Positions 1 to 8,509 of a stretch of DNA of 64,000 bases are shown piece after piece (position 1 is the first letter of the stretch; each line of letters begins with the position of its first letter). The position numbers and the translations under genes are program-made. The notes under the pieces are model-generated. The model was given only the letters and a program-made list of their open reading frames with translations, made no database searches and was not told the DNA's origin. Source of the DNA: Streptomyces sp. NBC_01549 (GTDB lineage: Bacteria > Actinomycetota > Actinomycetes > Streptomycetales > Streptomycetaceae); NCBI RefSeq assembly GCF_026339955.1, contig NZ_JAPEPW010000003.1, positions 496,001 through 560,000 on the forward strand. Direction: 5' to 3'.

Positions 1-359
1 TTCACCGGCCCCGGAGCGGCCACCACCGCGGCGAACACCTCCCGATAGAGACCGCTGAGCACCTCCTCGCCCATGCCCGACCGCCACACCGGCGGCCGCT
101 CACCATGCCCCGCGCCCAAGCCGCTCGATCCCACGGCGGCAGCCATCTCACCACCAGACGGCACGGAAACCGGCGTATTCACCGGGCTCTCCTCAGCCAG
201 CACCGACACGAGTTCCTCACGCCCCACCCGGGCCCGCTCGACTCGCTCCCGCGCGGCATCCACCTCTGCCTGAGCCTGCTCCAGGACCTCCGTCCAGGAC
301 TCCAGATCCTGCCTCGCCCGCGCCTCACGCTGTTCCATCAACCCCAGCACCGACGGCAT
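1..359 (-). CDS. coiled-coil hypothetical protein, C-terminus off the window
   Basis: The ATG at 359 is preceded on the minus strand by a GGAGG about 6 nt upstream, and the frame stays open to base 1, so at least 119 residues are seen and the C-terminus lies outside. The protein starts MPSVLGLMEQREARARQDLE. Residues 10-55 are a Glu/Ala/Arg/Gln-rich heptad stretch (coiled coil), followed by a Pro/Gly-rich linker. It resembles small Streptomyces proteins with an N-terminal coiled coil and a C-terminal winged-helix-like part that often sit beside transposases; that comparison is from memory. No function is assigned. Confidence 0.6.
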   Translation of the reverse strand, partial: MPSVLGLMEQREARARQDLESWTEVLEQAQAEVDAARERVERARVGREELVSVLAEESPVNTPVSVPSGGEMAAAVGSSGLGAGHGERPPVWRSGMGEEVLSGLYREVFAAVVAAPGPV

Positions 360-1000
360 CGCACCCTCCTCGATCCACAACAAGCCGTCCGCTGCCTGCC
401 CCTACCCCAAGGCGATCATGCCCCGCACACGAAGAAGCCCCTGCTCATCGAACAGGGACTCCCTTTGCCACAACGCACTCACACTCCTGGCACAGCCACC
501 CCTCTGGAACCGAGGCCGCGCTTCCGTTTTTGCACCCGCCCGCCAGTGGCACACGCTGTGATCTTGGGTCCCAGCGCGACGACGGAGAACTCCTGCTTCA
601 CCTCCACGCCAGGGGGACGTTGGCGCAGGATGTGCTCGTCATGCCGCAAGGGCGGCGAAGCGCACCCACTGCGGCGGCACCGCATCGGGCGCGTAGGTGT
701 TGCCCGGTGCGTGAGAGGTACAGCACTGCTTCATCCGCCGGTTGAACTCGTCGGTGTACAGCACGTGCAGCCCGTACACCCACATCGCCGTTCCTGCCCA
801 GAGCACCTGCTGGCCCGCCCGGCCCGGAGCGTGGGGGATCTCCATCTCTTACCAGTTGCCCTCGTCACGTGAGACCAGGTCCTTGCACCTCTCGAGCCCA
901 ACTATCGGTCGGATGAATTGGCCAACGACGAATCGTCACGACGGGATGAGGTGGGCGTCTTCGCGTGCCCCCGGTCATCTCTCGCGCGAAGTCAATACCG
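360..1000. other. no convincing gene; possible broken small ORF
   Basis: No well-supported gene is seen. On the minus strand an open frame at 845-639 and another at 685-479 could be halves of one product joined by a +1 shift near 655 (FAAL then RHDEHILRQRPPG), but I do not recognise the protein. The other open frames here look like GC-driven antisense frames. Confidence 0.3.
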
Positions 1001-1030
1001 GGATGTGCACACTTCTGTAAGGTGGTGTGC
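1001..1030 (+). promoter_or_regulatory. likely autoregulatory site and RBS of the antitoxin
   Basis: A perfect palindrome TGTGCACA (1004-1011) is followed by a second partial site GTGTGCAT overlapping the antitoxin start, with an AAGGTGG-like RBS between them. Phd/YefM antitoxins are known to repress their own operon through short TGTACA-type palindromes, so operator function is inferred from position and similarity. Confidence 0.4.
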
Positions 1031-1303
1031 ATGACGGAGACGACTTACTCGATCGTGGAAGCCCGCGCCCGCCTGGGCGCCATCGCGCGCGAGGTCAGCG
1101 CCACCCGTGAACCGGTCGCCATCACCGACCACGGGCAGACCATCGCGATACTGGTCAGCCCCGCTGACGCCCTCGAACTGCAGGAGATGCGGGCCCTGAC
1201 CGCCTACCGTGAACGCCAGGCCCGGGGCGAGAGCGCCGGCATCCCGCATGACGAGGCTTACCGCCGCGTGTTCGGCGGAGCTAACGACGGGGTGCGCGAT
1301 TGA
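1031..1303 (+). CDS. Phd/YefM-family antitoxin, C-terminus altered by an IS
   Basis: A 90-residue protein (MTETTYSIVEARARLGAIAR...) with the Phd/YefM fold signature: N-terminal S-x-x-E-A-R-A-x-L DNA-binding part, then EPVAITDHGQ and the Leu/Glu-rich toxin-binding tail. ATG 1031 is chosen over the upstream in-frame start because of its RBS. The last residues NDGVRD come from the insertion sequence. Joining 1282 to 4101 across both IS elements gives ...FGGAKA followed by TGA, whose GTGA overlaps the toxin start at 4107. So this was a normal overlapping toxin-antitoxin operon and the antitoxin has exchanged KA for NDGVRD. It is probably still functional. Confidence 0.88.
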   Translation: MTETTYSIVEARARLGAIAREVSATREPVAITDHGQTIAILVSPADALELQEMRALTAYRERQARGESAGIPHDEAYRRVFGGANDGVRD

Positions 1304-2335
1304 GGTCGGGCCGTGTTGGCCTGGCGGGTTGGCTGGTGGTTGATTACCGCATGGCCGCGCGGTCGGAGACCAGGCCGGCGATGGCCTGGTAGGTCTGGTC
1401 GAAGTACTCGCGGCGTCCGATCCAGCGTTGCAGGGGCCGCCACTGCTTGTGCTCGGCGTTGGCGTGCTCGACGCAGATCCGCTCGGAGGACTGCTGCTTG
1501 CGCGCTTCCTCCCAGGCCGCCAGGTCCTCGGGCGGGGCATCCTTCTTCGGCTTCAGCGGCGGCGCTTGGACCTGGGCGGGGAACTGCTTGGCCAGTCCCC
1601 GGTAGCCGGCGTCGACCTTGGCCTTGACCTGGGGGAACCTCTCGAACAGGTCGCAGATGCCCTCGGTCTTCAGCGCGGTCTGGTCGTGCTGGCGGCCGGG
1701 CCGGAAGGCACCCGCCCACAGGGTCCGGCCCTTCTCGTCGGTGACGACGGTGGCCTTCTTGGTGTTCTGCCGCATCTTCCCGGAGATGAATGCCCGGCGT
1801 CCGGGCTTGTTCGCCCGTGGACGTCGGACCCGGACCTCGGTGGCGTCGATCCGCAGTTCCACTCCGTGGGAGGCGGCGTAGGCGAAGACATCGGCCAGGG
1901 TGCGAAGGCGCAGGTCGGGACTTCCAGGGACGGCGAAGCCGCGGGCGGCGAGCAGGGGGCGGATCTCGTGGACCGCGCGGGTGATCGTGGAGCGGTCCAC
2001 CTCGTAGAACAGGGCGAGGACGGCATGCGGAAGCTGGAAGCGCAGGATGACCAGGGTGGCGACGACCCGGTCGGTGAAGACGAGTTGGTGGTCGGGACCC
2101 GCTCCGGCGGCGCGCTGCCGGTCATGGCCCCGGCGTTCACGCAGCTGGGACTCCTGCCCGGCCACCCACGGCCCGGCCAACTCCGCGACCAGCTTGCCCA
2201 GGCGACGGCGCGGGATCCCGGTGCAGATACGATGGCTCAAGGCCGTGCGGGCCCCTCTTGACGTCACAATCATGATCGTCCCGCACGGCCGTTCGCATGC
2301 TCAGACCGGGGTTTCAGCTACCGCGCACCACGTCG
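1285..2335 (-). mobile_element. IS5-type insertion sequence (DDE_Tnp_4 class), copy A
   Basis: A 1051-bp element with imperfect inverted repeats (CGACGGGGTGCGCGAT inward from the left, CGACGTGGTGCGCGGT inward from the right, 14 of 16 matching) and a TAA on each side (1282-1284, 2336-2338), read as a 3-bp target duplication. It holds one transposase gene. It appears identical to the copy at 6497-7547 and lies in the same orientation, so at least one move was recent. Confidence 0.85.
1344..2273 (-). CDS. IS5-type transposase (DDE_Tnp_4), copy A
   Basis: A 309-residue protein. Residues about 65-115 hold a helix-turn-helix (FTDRVVATLVILRFQLP ... VDRSTITRAVHEIRPLL). The DDE catalytic domain follows, with D in RIDATEV, D in VDAGYRGLAKQF and E in CVEHANAEHKQW. 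The gene is intact and fills the element. The overlapping 277-residue frame on the other strand is a GC shadow. Confidence 0.88.
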   Translation of the reverse strand: MIVTSRGARTALSHRICTGIPRRRLGKLVAELAGPWVAGQESQLRERRGHDRQRAAGAGPDHQLVFTDRVVATLVILRFQLPHAVLALFYEVDRSTITRAVHEIRPLLAARGFAVPGSPDLRLRTLADVFAYAASHGVELRIDATEVRVRRPRANKPGRRAFISGKMRQNTKKATVVTDEKGRTLWAGAFRPGRQHDQTALKTEGICDLFERFPQVKAKVDAGYRGLAKQFPAQVQAPPLKPKKDAPPEDLAAWEEARKQQSSERICVEHANAEHKQWRPLQRWIGRREYFDQTYQAIAGLVSDRAAMR

Positions 2336-2338
2336 TAA

Positions 2339-4100
2339 GGGCTCGCAGAGAATCAACATGCGTGTTTGATGTTGTCCGGGGATTCGGTGCCGTAGGCGTC
2401 GAGGTAGGCGGCCACGTCTGCGGGGGTGGTGAATCGTGCTGTGGAGCGGGGGACGGTGTATTCGTGCTGGTCCAGGAGGGGTTGGGTCTCCTGGATTGTG
2501 CGGGTGATGGTTTGCGAGCTGGTCTCGAAGAGTGCGCCGAGGAGGGCGTGGGTGAAGCAGCCGCGCTGATAGAGGACGGTGGCCAGGATCCGGTCGGGGT
2601 CAGTGAACGCCTGCCTGGGGCCCGCCCCGGGGGCCGCTGTCGTTCGTGGCCGCGTCGGTGACGGCGCTGGTGTTCCCGCTGGGCGGCCTGGATTGGCGCC
2701 AACCTGCTGATCAGGGCGTCCAGTTGTGCGCGGGTGAGGCCGGTGAGTTCCGGGTCGGTGAGCCGGGCGTGCTGGCGGGCACCCCATTGCCGCGGTTCCG
2801 CTCCGTGTGGAGTGCCGGTGGTTGTGGGGCCGCGCTGCTGGGCGTCGAGCGTGTAGTTCCAGTCGCCGTGGAAGCGGTGGCGGGTCATCGCCAGCGCGTC
2901 GACCTGGGCGTCGTCGACTTTCACTCCGGTGGGGTAGGCGCCGGTGTCGAGTTCGGCGCGGACCGTCAGTCCGGTGCGGGTGGTGGTCGCCGCAATGGAC
3001 TGCAGAATGACTTCATGGCTGGTCAGGGGCCTGCCGCGCCAGTTCATGGAGATGTGGGAGAACAGCCGGTGCTCAATCCGATTCCACTTCGACGTGCCCG
3101 GAGGTAGGTGACAGACGGTGATTTCAAGGCCAGTCTCGGCGGCCAGGGCGGCAAGTTCGGTCTTCCACGCCCGGGTGCGGTAGCCGTTGGAGCCTCCGGC
3201 GTCGGCGGTGATGAGCAGACGCCGGGCGTGAGGGTAGTCGCCCTGTCCGGCCCCGCGCCACCAGCGGCGGATCGAGGCGACCGCGAAAGCGGCGGTGTCG
3301 TGGTCGGTGCCGACACTGACCCAGCCGGAGTTCCCGGCGATGTCGTAAATCCCGTACGGGATCGCCTTGCCGGGCCCCTCCCGGTCCAGGAAGTCATGCG
3401 TCTTGACCTTCACTGGATCGCCCGTGGGCTGCCACTCACGCCCCGCGTTCTTGTACTCGCCGACCATCTCCTTCTTCTTGCTGTCCACGCTGACCACCGG
3501 GTCCCCGGCGCCGATGTGGTCCTTGGCCTGCTCGTTGATGTAGTGGAACTGGGCATCCCGGTCCGGGTGCTGCTTGCCCTCCAGGGTCTTGGAGTTGGCC
3601 TGCAGGCTGAAGCCCTCCTCCCGCAGCAGGTCACCGACCGTGTCGGCGCTGACCCTGTGCCCCTGGCGGGTCAGCTCGGCGGCCAGGTTCCGGGTCGACT
3701 TGGTCGTCCACCGCAGCGGCGACATCGGGTCCCCGCGCATGTCCGGCTCGACCAGGGCCAGCAGCGCGGGCCGCAGCCCCGCATCAAGGTCAGCGGCCTT
3801 CTTCCGGCCGCCACCGGGCCGGCGGACCCGCCCCAGCGGCTCTACTCCCGCCTCCAGCTCATCCACCCCCTTCCGGACCGTCGTCTCGCTGGCGTCGGCT
3901 GCCCGAGCAACGGCCCGGATCCCACCGTGGCCCAGGAGACGGGCCTCGGCTCCCATCAGCAGACGCTGCTGCCGCTCGTCCAGGTGAGGGAACAACACCT
4001 CAAACTTCACCGCGAGTTGAACACGAATCTCATCGGGGATGCGCATACCACGCCAACGAACCGAATCACGGGAGGCAACATGTTGATTCTCTGCGAGCCC
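2339..4100 (-). mobile_element. ISAzo13-type insertion sequence
   Basis: A 1762-bp element with perfect 22-bp inverted repeats (2339-2360 and 4079-4100, beginning GGGCTCGCAGAGAATC). It is flanked by TAA at 2336-2338 and 4101-4103. It directly abuts the IS5-type copy A, sharing the TAA between them, so one element landed in the target repeat created by the other. Confidence 0.85.
2353..4046 (-). pseudogene. ISAzo13-family transposase with a single-base frameshift
   Basis: ATG 4046 opens a frame (MRIPDEIRVQLAVKFEVLFP...) with an N-terminal HTH and an RNase H-like core containing SVDSKKKEMVGEYKN, LLITADAGGSNGYRTR and KWNRIEHRLFSHI, typical of ISAzo13 transposases. Near 2620, at a CGGCCCCCGGGG run, homologous sense moves to another frame that encodes the related C-terminal domain (RQAFTDPDRILATVLYQRG ... 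ETQPLLDQHEYTV) and ends at 2353. One missing G would restore a single protein. The shift may be a disabling mutation, or these may normally be two products. The overlong frame reaching 4334 is an artefact of reading into the toxin. Confidence 0.75.
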
Positions 4101-4106
4101 TAAGGC

Positions 4107-4352
4107 GTGAGCTACGAGGTCATCTGGGAGCCCGAGGCCCTCGCCCAGGCGGAGCGGCTCGCCAAAGTCGACCCAGCCGGGGTGCGTCAGGTGTTCACCG
4201 CCGTCGACCGCCTCGCCGACGCCCCTCGGCCCGACGGCGCGTTCGGCAGCGCCGACGTGCTGCGCATCCACGTCGGGATTTACCGCGTGATGTACGAGAT
4301 CAGCGACCAGCAGGTCCGCGTCAGCGTGATCCACCTCGGACGCGTGCGCTGA
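4107..4352 (+). CDS. RelE/ParE-family toxin
   Basis: An 81-residue protein starting at GTG 4107 (SYEVIWEPEALAQAERLAKVDP...) and ending in the RelE-type strands VLRIHVGIYRVMYEI and VRVSVIHLGRVR. RelE toxins are ribosome-dependent mRNA interferases. It is the partner of the antitoxin at 1031, now 2.8 kb away because of two IS elements inserted exactly at the former gene overlap. The reading frame is intact, but it has lost translational coupling and its original upstream sequence; only a weak TAAGGC precedes the start. Confidence 0.88.
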   Translation: MSYEVIWEPEALAQAERLAKVDPAGVRQVFTAVDRLADAPRPDGAFGSADVLRIHVGIYRVMYEISDQQVRVSVIHLGRVR

Positions 4353-4401
4353 GCAGACCGGGTGCGCCGACCGGGCCCGGGGGTTGTCCGGCCGGTCAGC
4401 G

Positions 4402-4526
4402 TGTGAACCGTTCCGGGTTCGATAGACCTGCTGTTTTTGCGGGTTTTGGTAGTGGGTGGTTTCGTATTCGGCGGGTGGGACGTGGCCGATCTCACCGTGG
4501 AGTCGACGGTGGTTGTACCAATCGAC
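4402..4526 (-). pseudogene. IS3-family transposase OrfB, C-terminal fragment
   Basis: The minus strand encodes VDWYNHRRLHGEIGHVPPAE YETTHYQ, the characteristic C-terminal end of IS3-family OrfB, with no upstream catalytic part. It joins directly onto the IS701 fragment at 4526. Only a remnant remains; the left boundary is approximate. Confidence 0.65.
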
Positions 4527-5005
4527 TAGGGACAGGCGTGCACCGGGTAGTAGACGCGCTCGTCCGCCCAGCAGGTGGTCACGGTGACCACACCACGGTC
4601 GATCTTCCCGACCGAGCCGAGATACTGCTTGCCCACGTGTGCGGTCGCGCTGCCGTCCTTGCGGTCCCCGGAATCGTCGATGACCAGCACCCCGCCGTGA
4701 TGCGGCGCAGTAGCCGGGTCGGCCAGCAACAACTCCAGGCGGCGGACATTGACCTGCTCGCCGTCCCAGGTCGACTCGGACAGAAAGAACTGCAGGCGCT
4801 GCACCGCCGCATGCTGGGCACCCACCACGGGCTCCGTGCCGGCCAGGCAGGTCAGCGTCTTGTTGCGGTCCCGCGGCAGCAACAGCCCGGCCAGGTACTC
4901 GCGAAACCCCAGCCGCTGCGCCAACGTGGAAAAGAGGTCATCGAAGCGGGCGGCATAGGCTTCCAGCGGGCCCGGTGCGGGCGGACACGGCAGCCGTTTC
5001 GTCAT
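4526..5005 (-). pseudogene. IS701-family transposase, N-terminal fragment
   Basis: A 159-residue open frame (MTKRLPCPPAPGPLEAYAAR...) matching the N-terminal third of IS701 transposases, including the first catalytic segment GGVLVIDDSGDRKDGSATAH and WADERVYYPVH. It stops just after VHACP, where IS3 sequence begins. The rest of the catalytic domain is missing. Confidence 0.75.
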
Positions 5006-5366
5006 CTCGGGCTCCCCAGGCCGTAGTTGACGCCTTCACCTCACGGCCTACTCCCGCACGAACCCGCCGTCAACAAACCACCGCTAGGCCCTCCCACGGC
5101 GGAGTGCGCGCGCCTGTCGGGTTCTGGTTGGAGCGCGCCTCGGTCTCGACCGGGGCGAATCTCACGTCGGGGGCCGGGCCCGCCTGCGGCGGGGAAACAG
5201 GGGCCATACCCGGGGATCCGGTCCGGGGACGGGCCTTGCTCGAACCCATGGGTGCCGGCCGGTGCCCGATCCGTGAGCGGCAGCCGATCAGCCGTGTCGA
5301 GGTGGACACGACCGCCGAGGGAGCCTGAGGGCGCGGAGCGGTCACCGTGGTCCGGGCGGCCCCGGA
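5006..5366. other. no gene seen
   Basis: This spacer between the IS701 fragment and the glycosyltransferase stop holds only GC-driven open frames without recognisable protein sense. It may include the former left end of the IS701 element. Confidence 0.4.
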
Positions 5367-6494
5367 CTACGCGCCGACCGCGGCGACGAGCCGCGATGCC
5401 ACCTCCGCCGGGGACGGCATCGCCGCTATCTCGTCGCGCAGGTGGTGCGCCGCGGTGGTGAAGGCAGGCTCGGCCAGCAGCCGGCCGACGGCGGCGGTCA
5501 CCGACTCCGGGGCCTGCTCGCCGATCGGCAGCCCCAGTCCGGCTCCCGCGGCCTGCAGACGGTTGGCCTGGCGCTGCTGGCCGGGCGTGCCCGGCACCAC
5601 GACGGCCGGGACACCGCGGGCTGCCGTGCCGAACGTCGTGCCTGAACCGCCGTGGTGCACGACGACCGACACGCCGTCGAGCAACTCCGCGGCCGGCAGG
5701 AAGGTGACCATCTCCACCCGCTCCGCATCCAGCCCGATGTCGGCAGGAAGACCTCCCGACGTCGCCACCAGATCGACATCCAGAGTGGCGAGGGAGCGGA
5801 GCACCGGGCCGAGCAGAGGTGACGCGCCCGGAGCAGTACTGAAGCTGACCAGCACGCGGGGCCGCCCGGTACCCGCGAGCCTCGCCGCACGCGGCGTCCC
5901 CTCCGGAGCCTGATGCGGTTCCGGCCGCAGCGCCATGCGTTCGAGAACCGGCAGCGCACCGCCGCGCTGCAGACTGGGCGGGCACAGGTCCACCAACCAC
6001 CGCCCGGACGGCGCCTGAAACGGTGCCTCCAGACCGCGCTCAAAATAACGGGAACGCGCCGTGGCGGCCAGAGCGTCCAGAACCTCGGGTTCCAGCCCCG
6101 GATCGATGGCCATCACTGCGTACGGCAGCTTGAGCACGGCGGCGACGAGCGGCCCCACGAAGTCGCAATGCTCCGACACGATCAGGTCGGGTTCCCACTC
6201 GCGGGCTCCCTCCAGCGCCGCATCCAGGGAGAGGTCGACACGGACTCCGGCAAAGAACTGCCCGACGCGTTCCGCCGACTGATGGGCCGGCGCACCGGTG
6301 GCAGAACGCCTGGCCTCCTCCGCGATCGCTTCGTCCGTCGTCGGACCCGCGGGGATCAGGCCGAAACCGTCGGGCTCGGTCGAATCTGCCATGTCAGCGG
6401 ATGTGACGAAGGCGACGACGTGTCCCTGCCTGCGCAGTGCCCGCGCCAACGGAAGCATCGGTAGCAGATGCCCCTTCATGGGGTTGCTGAACAT
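5367..6494 (-). pseudogene. GT1-family glycosyltransferase (MGT/EryCIII type), start removed by an IS
   Basis: The frame reads MFSNPMKGHLLPMLPLARAL ... to 5367 (375 residues): an N-terminal Rossmann domain with the GHLLPM loop and the C-terminal nucleotide-sugar-binding motif VVVHHGGSGTTFGTAARGVP. Such enzymes glycosylate natural products or drugs; the substrate cannot be read. IS copy B (6497-7547) is inserted after four codons. Joining 7551 to 6493 across the IS restores MRVLMFSNPMKGH from an ATG at 7560. The residual ATG at 6494 lies at the IS edge without a visible RBS, so expression is doubtful. Confidence 0.82.
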
Positions 6495-6496
6495 AA

Positions 6497-7547
6497 CGAC
6501 GGGGTGCGCGATTGAGGTCGGGCCGTGTTGGCCTGGCGGGTTGGCTGGTGGTTGATTACCGCATGGCCGCGCGGTCGGAGACCAGGCCGGCGATGGCCTG
6601 GTAGGTCTGGTCGAAGTACTCGCGGCGTCCGATCCAGCGTTGCAGGGGCCGCCACTGCTTGTGCTCGGCGTTGGCGTGCTCGACGCAGATCCGCTCGGAG
6701 GACTGCTGCTTGCGCGCTTCCTCCCAGGCCGCCAGGTCCTCGGGCGGGGCATCCTTCTTCGGCTTCAGCGGCGGCGCTTGGACCTGGGCGGGGAACTGCT
6801 TGGCCAGTCCCCGGTAGCCGGCGTCGACCTTGGCCTTGACCTGGGGGAACCTCTCGAACAGGTCGCAGATGCCCTCGGTCTTCAGCGCGGTCTGGTCGTG
6901 CTGGCGGCCGGGCCGGAAGGCACCCGCCCACAGGGTCCGGCCCTTCTCGTCGGTGACGACGGTGGCCTTCTTGGTGTTCTGCCGCATCTTCCCGGAGATG
7001 AATGCCCGGCGTCCGGGCTTGTTCGCCCGTGGACGTCGGACCCGGACCTCGGTGGCGTCGATCCGCAGTTCCACTCCGTGGGAGGCGGCGTAGGCGAAGA
7101 CATCGGCCAGGGTGCGAAGGCGCAGGTCGGGACTTCCAGGGACGGCGAAGCCGCGGGCGGCGAGCAGGGGGCGGATCTCGTGGACCGCGCGGGTGATCGT
7201 GGAGCGGTCCACCTCGTAGAACAGGGCGAGGACGGCATGCGGAAGCTGGAAGCGCAGGATGACCAGGGTGGCGACGACCCGGTCGGTGAAGACGAGTTGG
7301 TGGTCGGGACCCGCTCCGGCGGCGCGCTGCCGGTCATGGCCCCGGCGTTCACGCAGCTGGGACTCCTGCCCGGCCACCCACGGCCCGGCCAACTCCGCGA
7401 CCAGCTTGCCCAGGCGACGGCGCGGGATCCCGGTGCAGATACGATGGCTCAAGGCCGTGCGGGCCCCTCTTGACGTCACAATCATGATCGTCCCGCACGG
7501 CCGTTCGCATGCTCAGACCGGGGTTTCAGCTACCGCGCACCACGTCG
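6497..7547 (-). mobile_element. IS5-type insertion sequence, copy B
   Basis: By inspection it is the same as copy A (1285-2335) at a constant offset of 5212 bp, with the same inverted repeats and TAA on both sides (6494-6496, 7548-7550). It separates the first four codons of the glycosyltransferase from the rest. The two parallel copies bracket about 4 kb with the toxin and the glycosyltransferase. Confidence 0.88.
6556..7485 (-). CDS. IS5-type transposase (DDE_Tnp_4), copy B
   Basis: The 309-residue translation is identical to the transposase of copy A, including the DDE segments RIDATEV, VDAGYRG and CVEHANAEHKQW. The gene is intact, so this element could be the active source of both insertions. 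Confidence 0.88.
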   Translation of the reverse strand: MIVTSRGARTALSHRICTGIPRRRLGKLVAELAGPWVAGQESQLRERRGHDRQRAAGAGPDHQLVFTDRVVATLVILRFQLPHAVLALFYEVDRSTITRAVHEIRPLLAARGFAVPGSPDLRLRTLADVFAYAASHGVELRIDATEVRVRRPRANKPGRRAFISGKMRQNTKKATVVTDEKGRTLWAGAFRPGRQHDQTALKTEGICDLFERFPQVKAKVDAGYRGLAKQFPAQVQAPPLKPKKDAPPEDLAAWEEARKQQSSERICVEHANAEHKQWRPLQRWIGRREYFDQTYQAIAGLVSDRAAMR

Positions 7548-7615
7548 TAAGAACTCGCATCGCTCCACAGTACACATTAATTGCCCGGTCAAGCACATGC
7601 GTCCGTATGTGCGCC
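7548..7615 (-). promoter_or_regulatory. original start and control region of the glycosyltransferase
   Basis: It holds the original ATG (7558-7560) with four codons MRVL, an AT-rich stretch CAATTAATGTG, and a 20-bp imperfect palindrome at 7593-7612 (GCACATGCG, then its near mirror CGTATGTGC). Operator function is inferred from position and symmetry only. Confidence 0.4.
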
Positions 7616-7639
7616 CGGCGACGGGCGTCGCCCTTCCAT

Positions 7640-8428
7640 GAACCGTGCCGTTTGCGACTGCGTTGTCTCTGCGAGGACTCCTGCCCCGTGCCGGCCCGGC
7701 GAGAGTGTGCTGCTGACTCAGGGAGACGGAACGACGCGAGTTCGCCCCAGCCCATGGCCCAGGCGAAGATGCGGGGCCCAAGTCACGCGCGGGGTTGATG
7801 GCGTAGTCCGCGTTGGCGCCGTACGACAAGCCGATGGCGGCGACCCCCAAGCATCACCACAGGCCCGAGGAAGACCCTCACCGCCGGTTGCGCAGGTCGA
7901 TGACCACCATCACGAACATGAGCATGAAGGCCGCGCCGACGACCTGATCGGGAATGGACCCCAGATACCGCCCTGGAAGTACGGCGCAGGAAACGTGCTG
8001 AAAATGGAGAGTGTGGCGAGGGTGTGCCCATTCGTTTTCGGCCCTTTCAATGCCTGGTCCAGCGCGCTGATCGCATCGTGATAGACCGCGTACACCAGCG
8101 CAGCCCCGGCGAATGCGCCGATCACTTGCGCGGCCATGTACGGAGCGACTTTGATCCAGGGAAATCGGCGCCGTACCGCGAAGGCGAGGGTCACCGCCGG
8201 ATTGAGGTGCGCGCCGCTGATGCCGCCGACCACATAGATACCGAAGGTCACGGCCAGGACCCAGCCCAATACGGACAGGACCCGGTCGCCGACTCCGACA
8301 GCAGCAAGAAGGGGAACGGGGTACGAATTCCTGAATGCGCGCGAACGCCGGGTCGAGCCTCGACCGGACAGGTCACGTCCGGGACCGCAGGGGAGCGCTG
8401 CGTGATCCGCGTGGTTGCTCGTTGACAT
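7640..8428 (-). pseudogene. aquaporin / glycerol facilitator (MIP family)
   Basis: Translations in different minus frames give MIP features in order: FGIYVVGGISGAHLNPAVTL (first NPA box), PYMAAQVIGAFAGAALVYAV, YFQGGIWGPF, IGLSYGANADYAINPARDLG (second NPA box) and AWAMGWGE. At least two frameshifts separate them and the first helix is scrambled, so this is a decayed channel gene. It lies just downstream of the right-end hairpin of the TnpB element. The 3' limit is approximate. Confidence 0.72.
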
Positions 8429-8509
8429 CCTCCCCCTCTTAAAAGCAAGGCCGCGTAGTTAGGTGGTGGATAGGTGAGGCAAACCCGTCATCTTTGCTGG
8501 TGGGGCGGG

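Noticed and set aside
1428..2261. 277-residue plus-strand frame antisense to the IS5-type transposase (also at 6640-7473)
   Set aside because: Gly/Val/Gln-rich translation with no motif, fully overlapping an intact transposase; typical of antisense frames in high-GC DNA.
2301..4334. 677-residue single protein spanning ISAzo13 and the toxin
   Set aside because: The first 96 residues are antisense to the toxin and the last part is out of frame; only 4046-2353 carries transposase sense.
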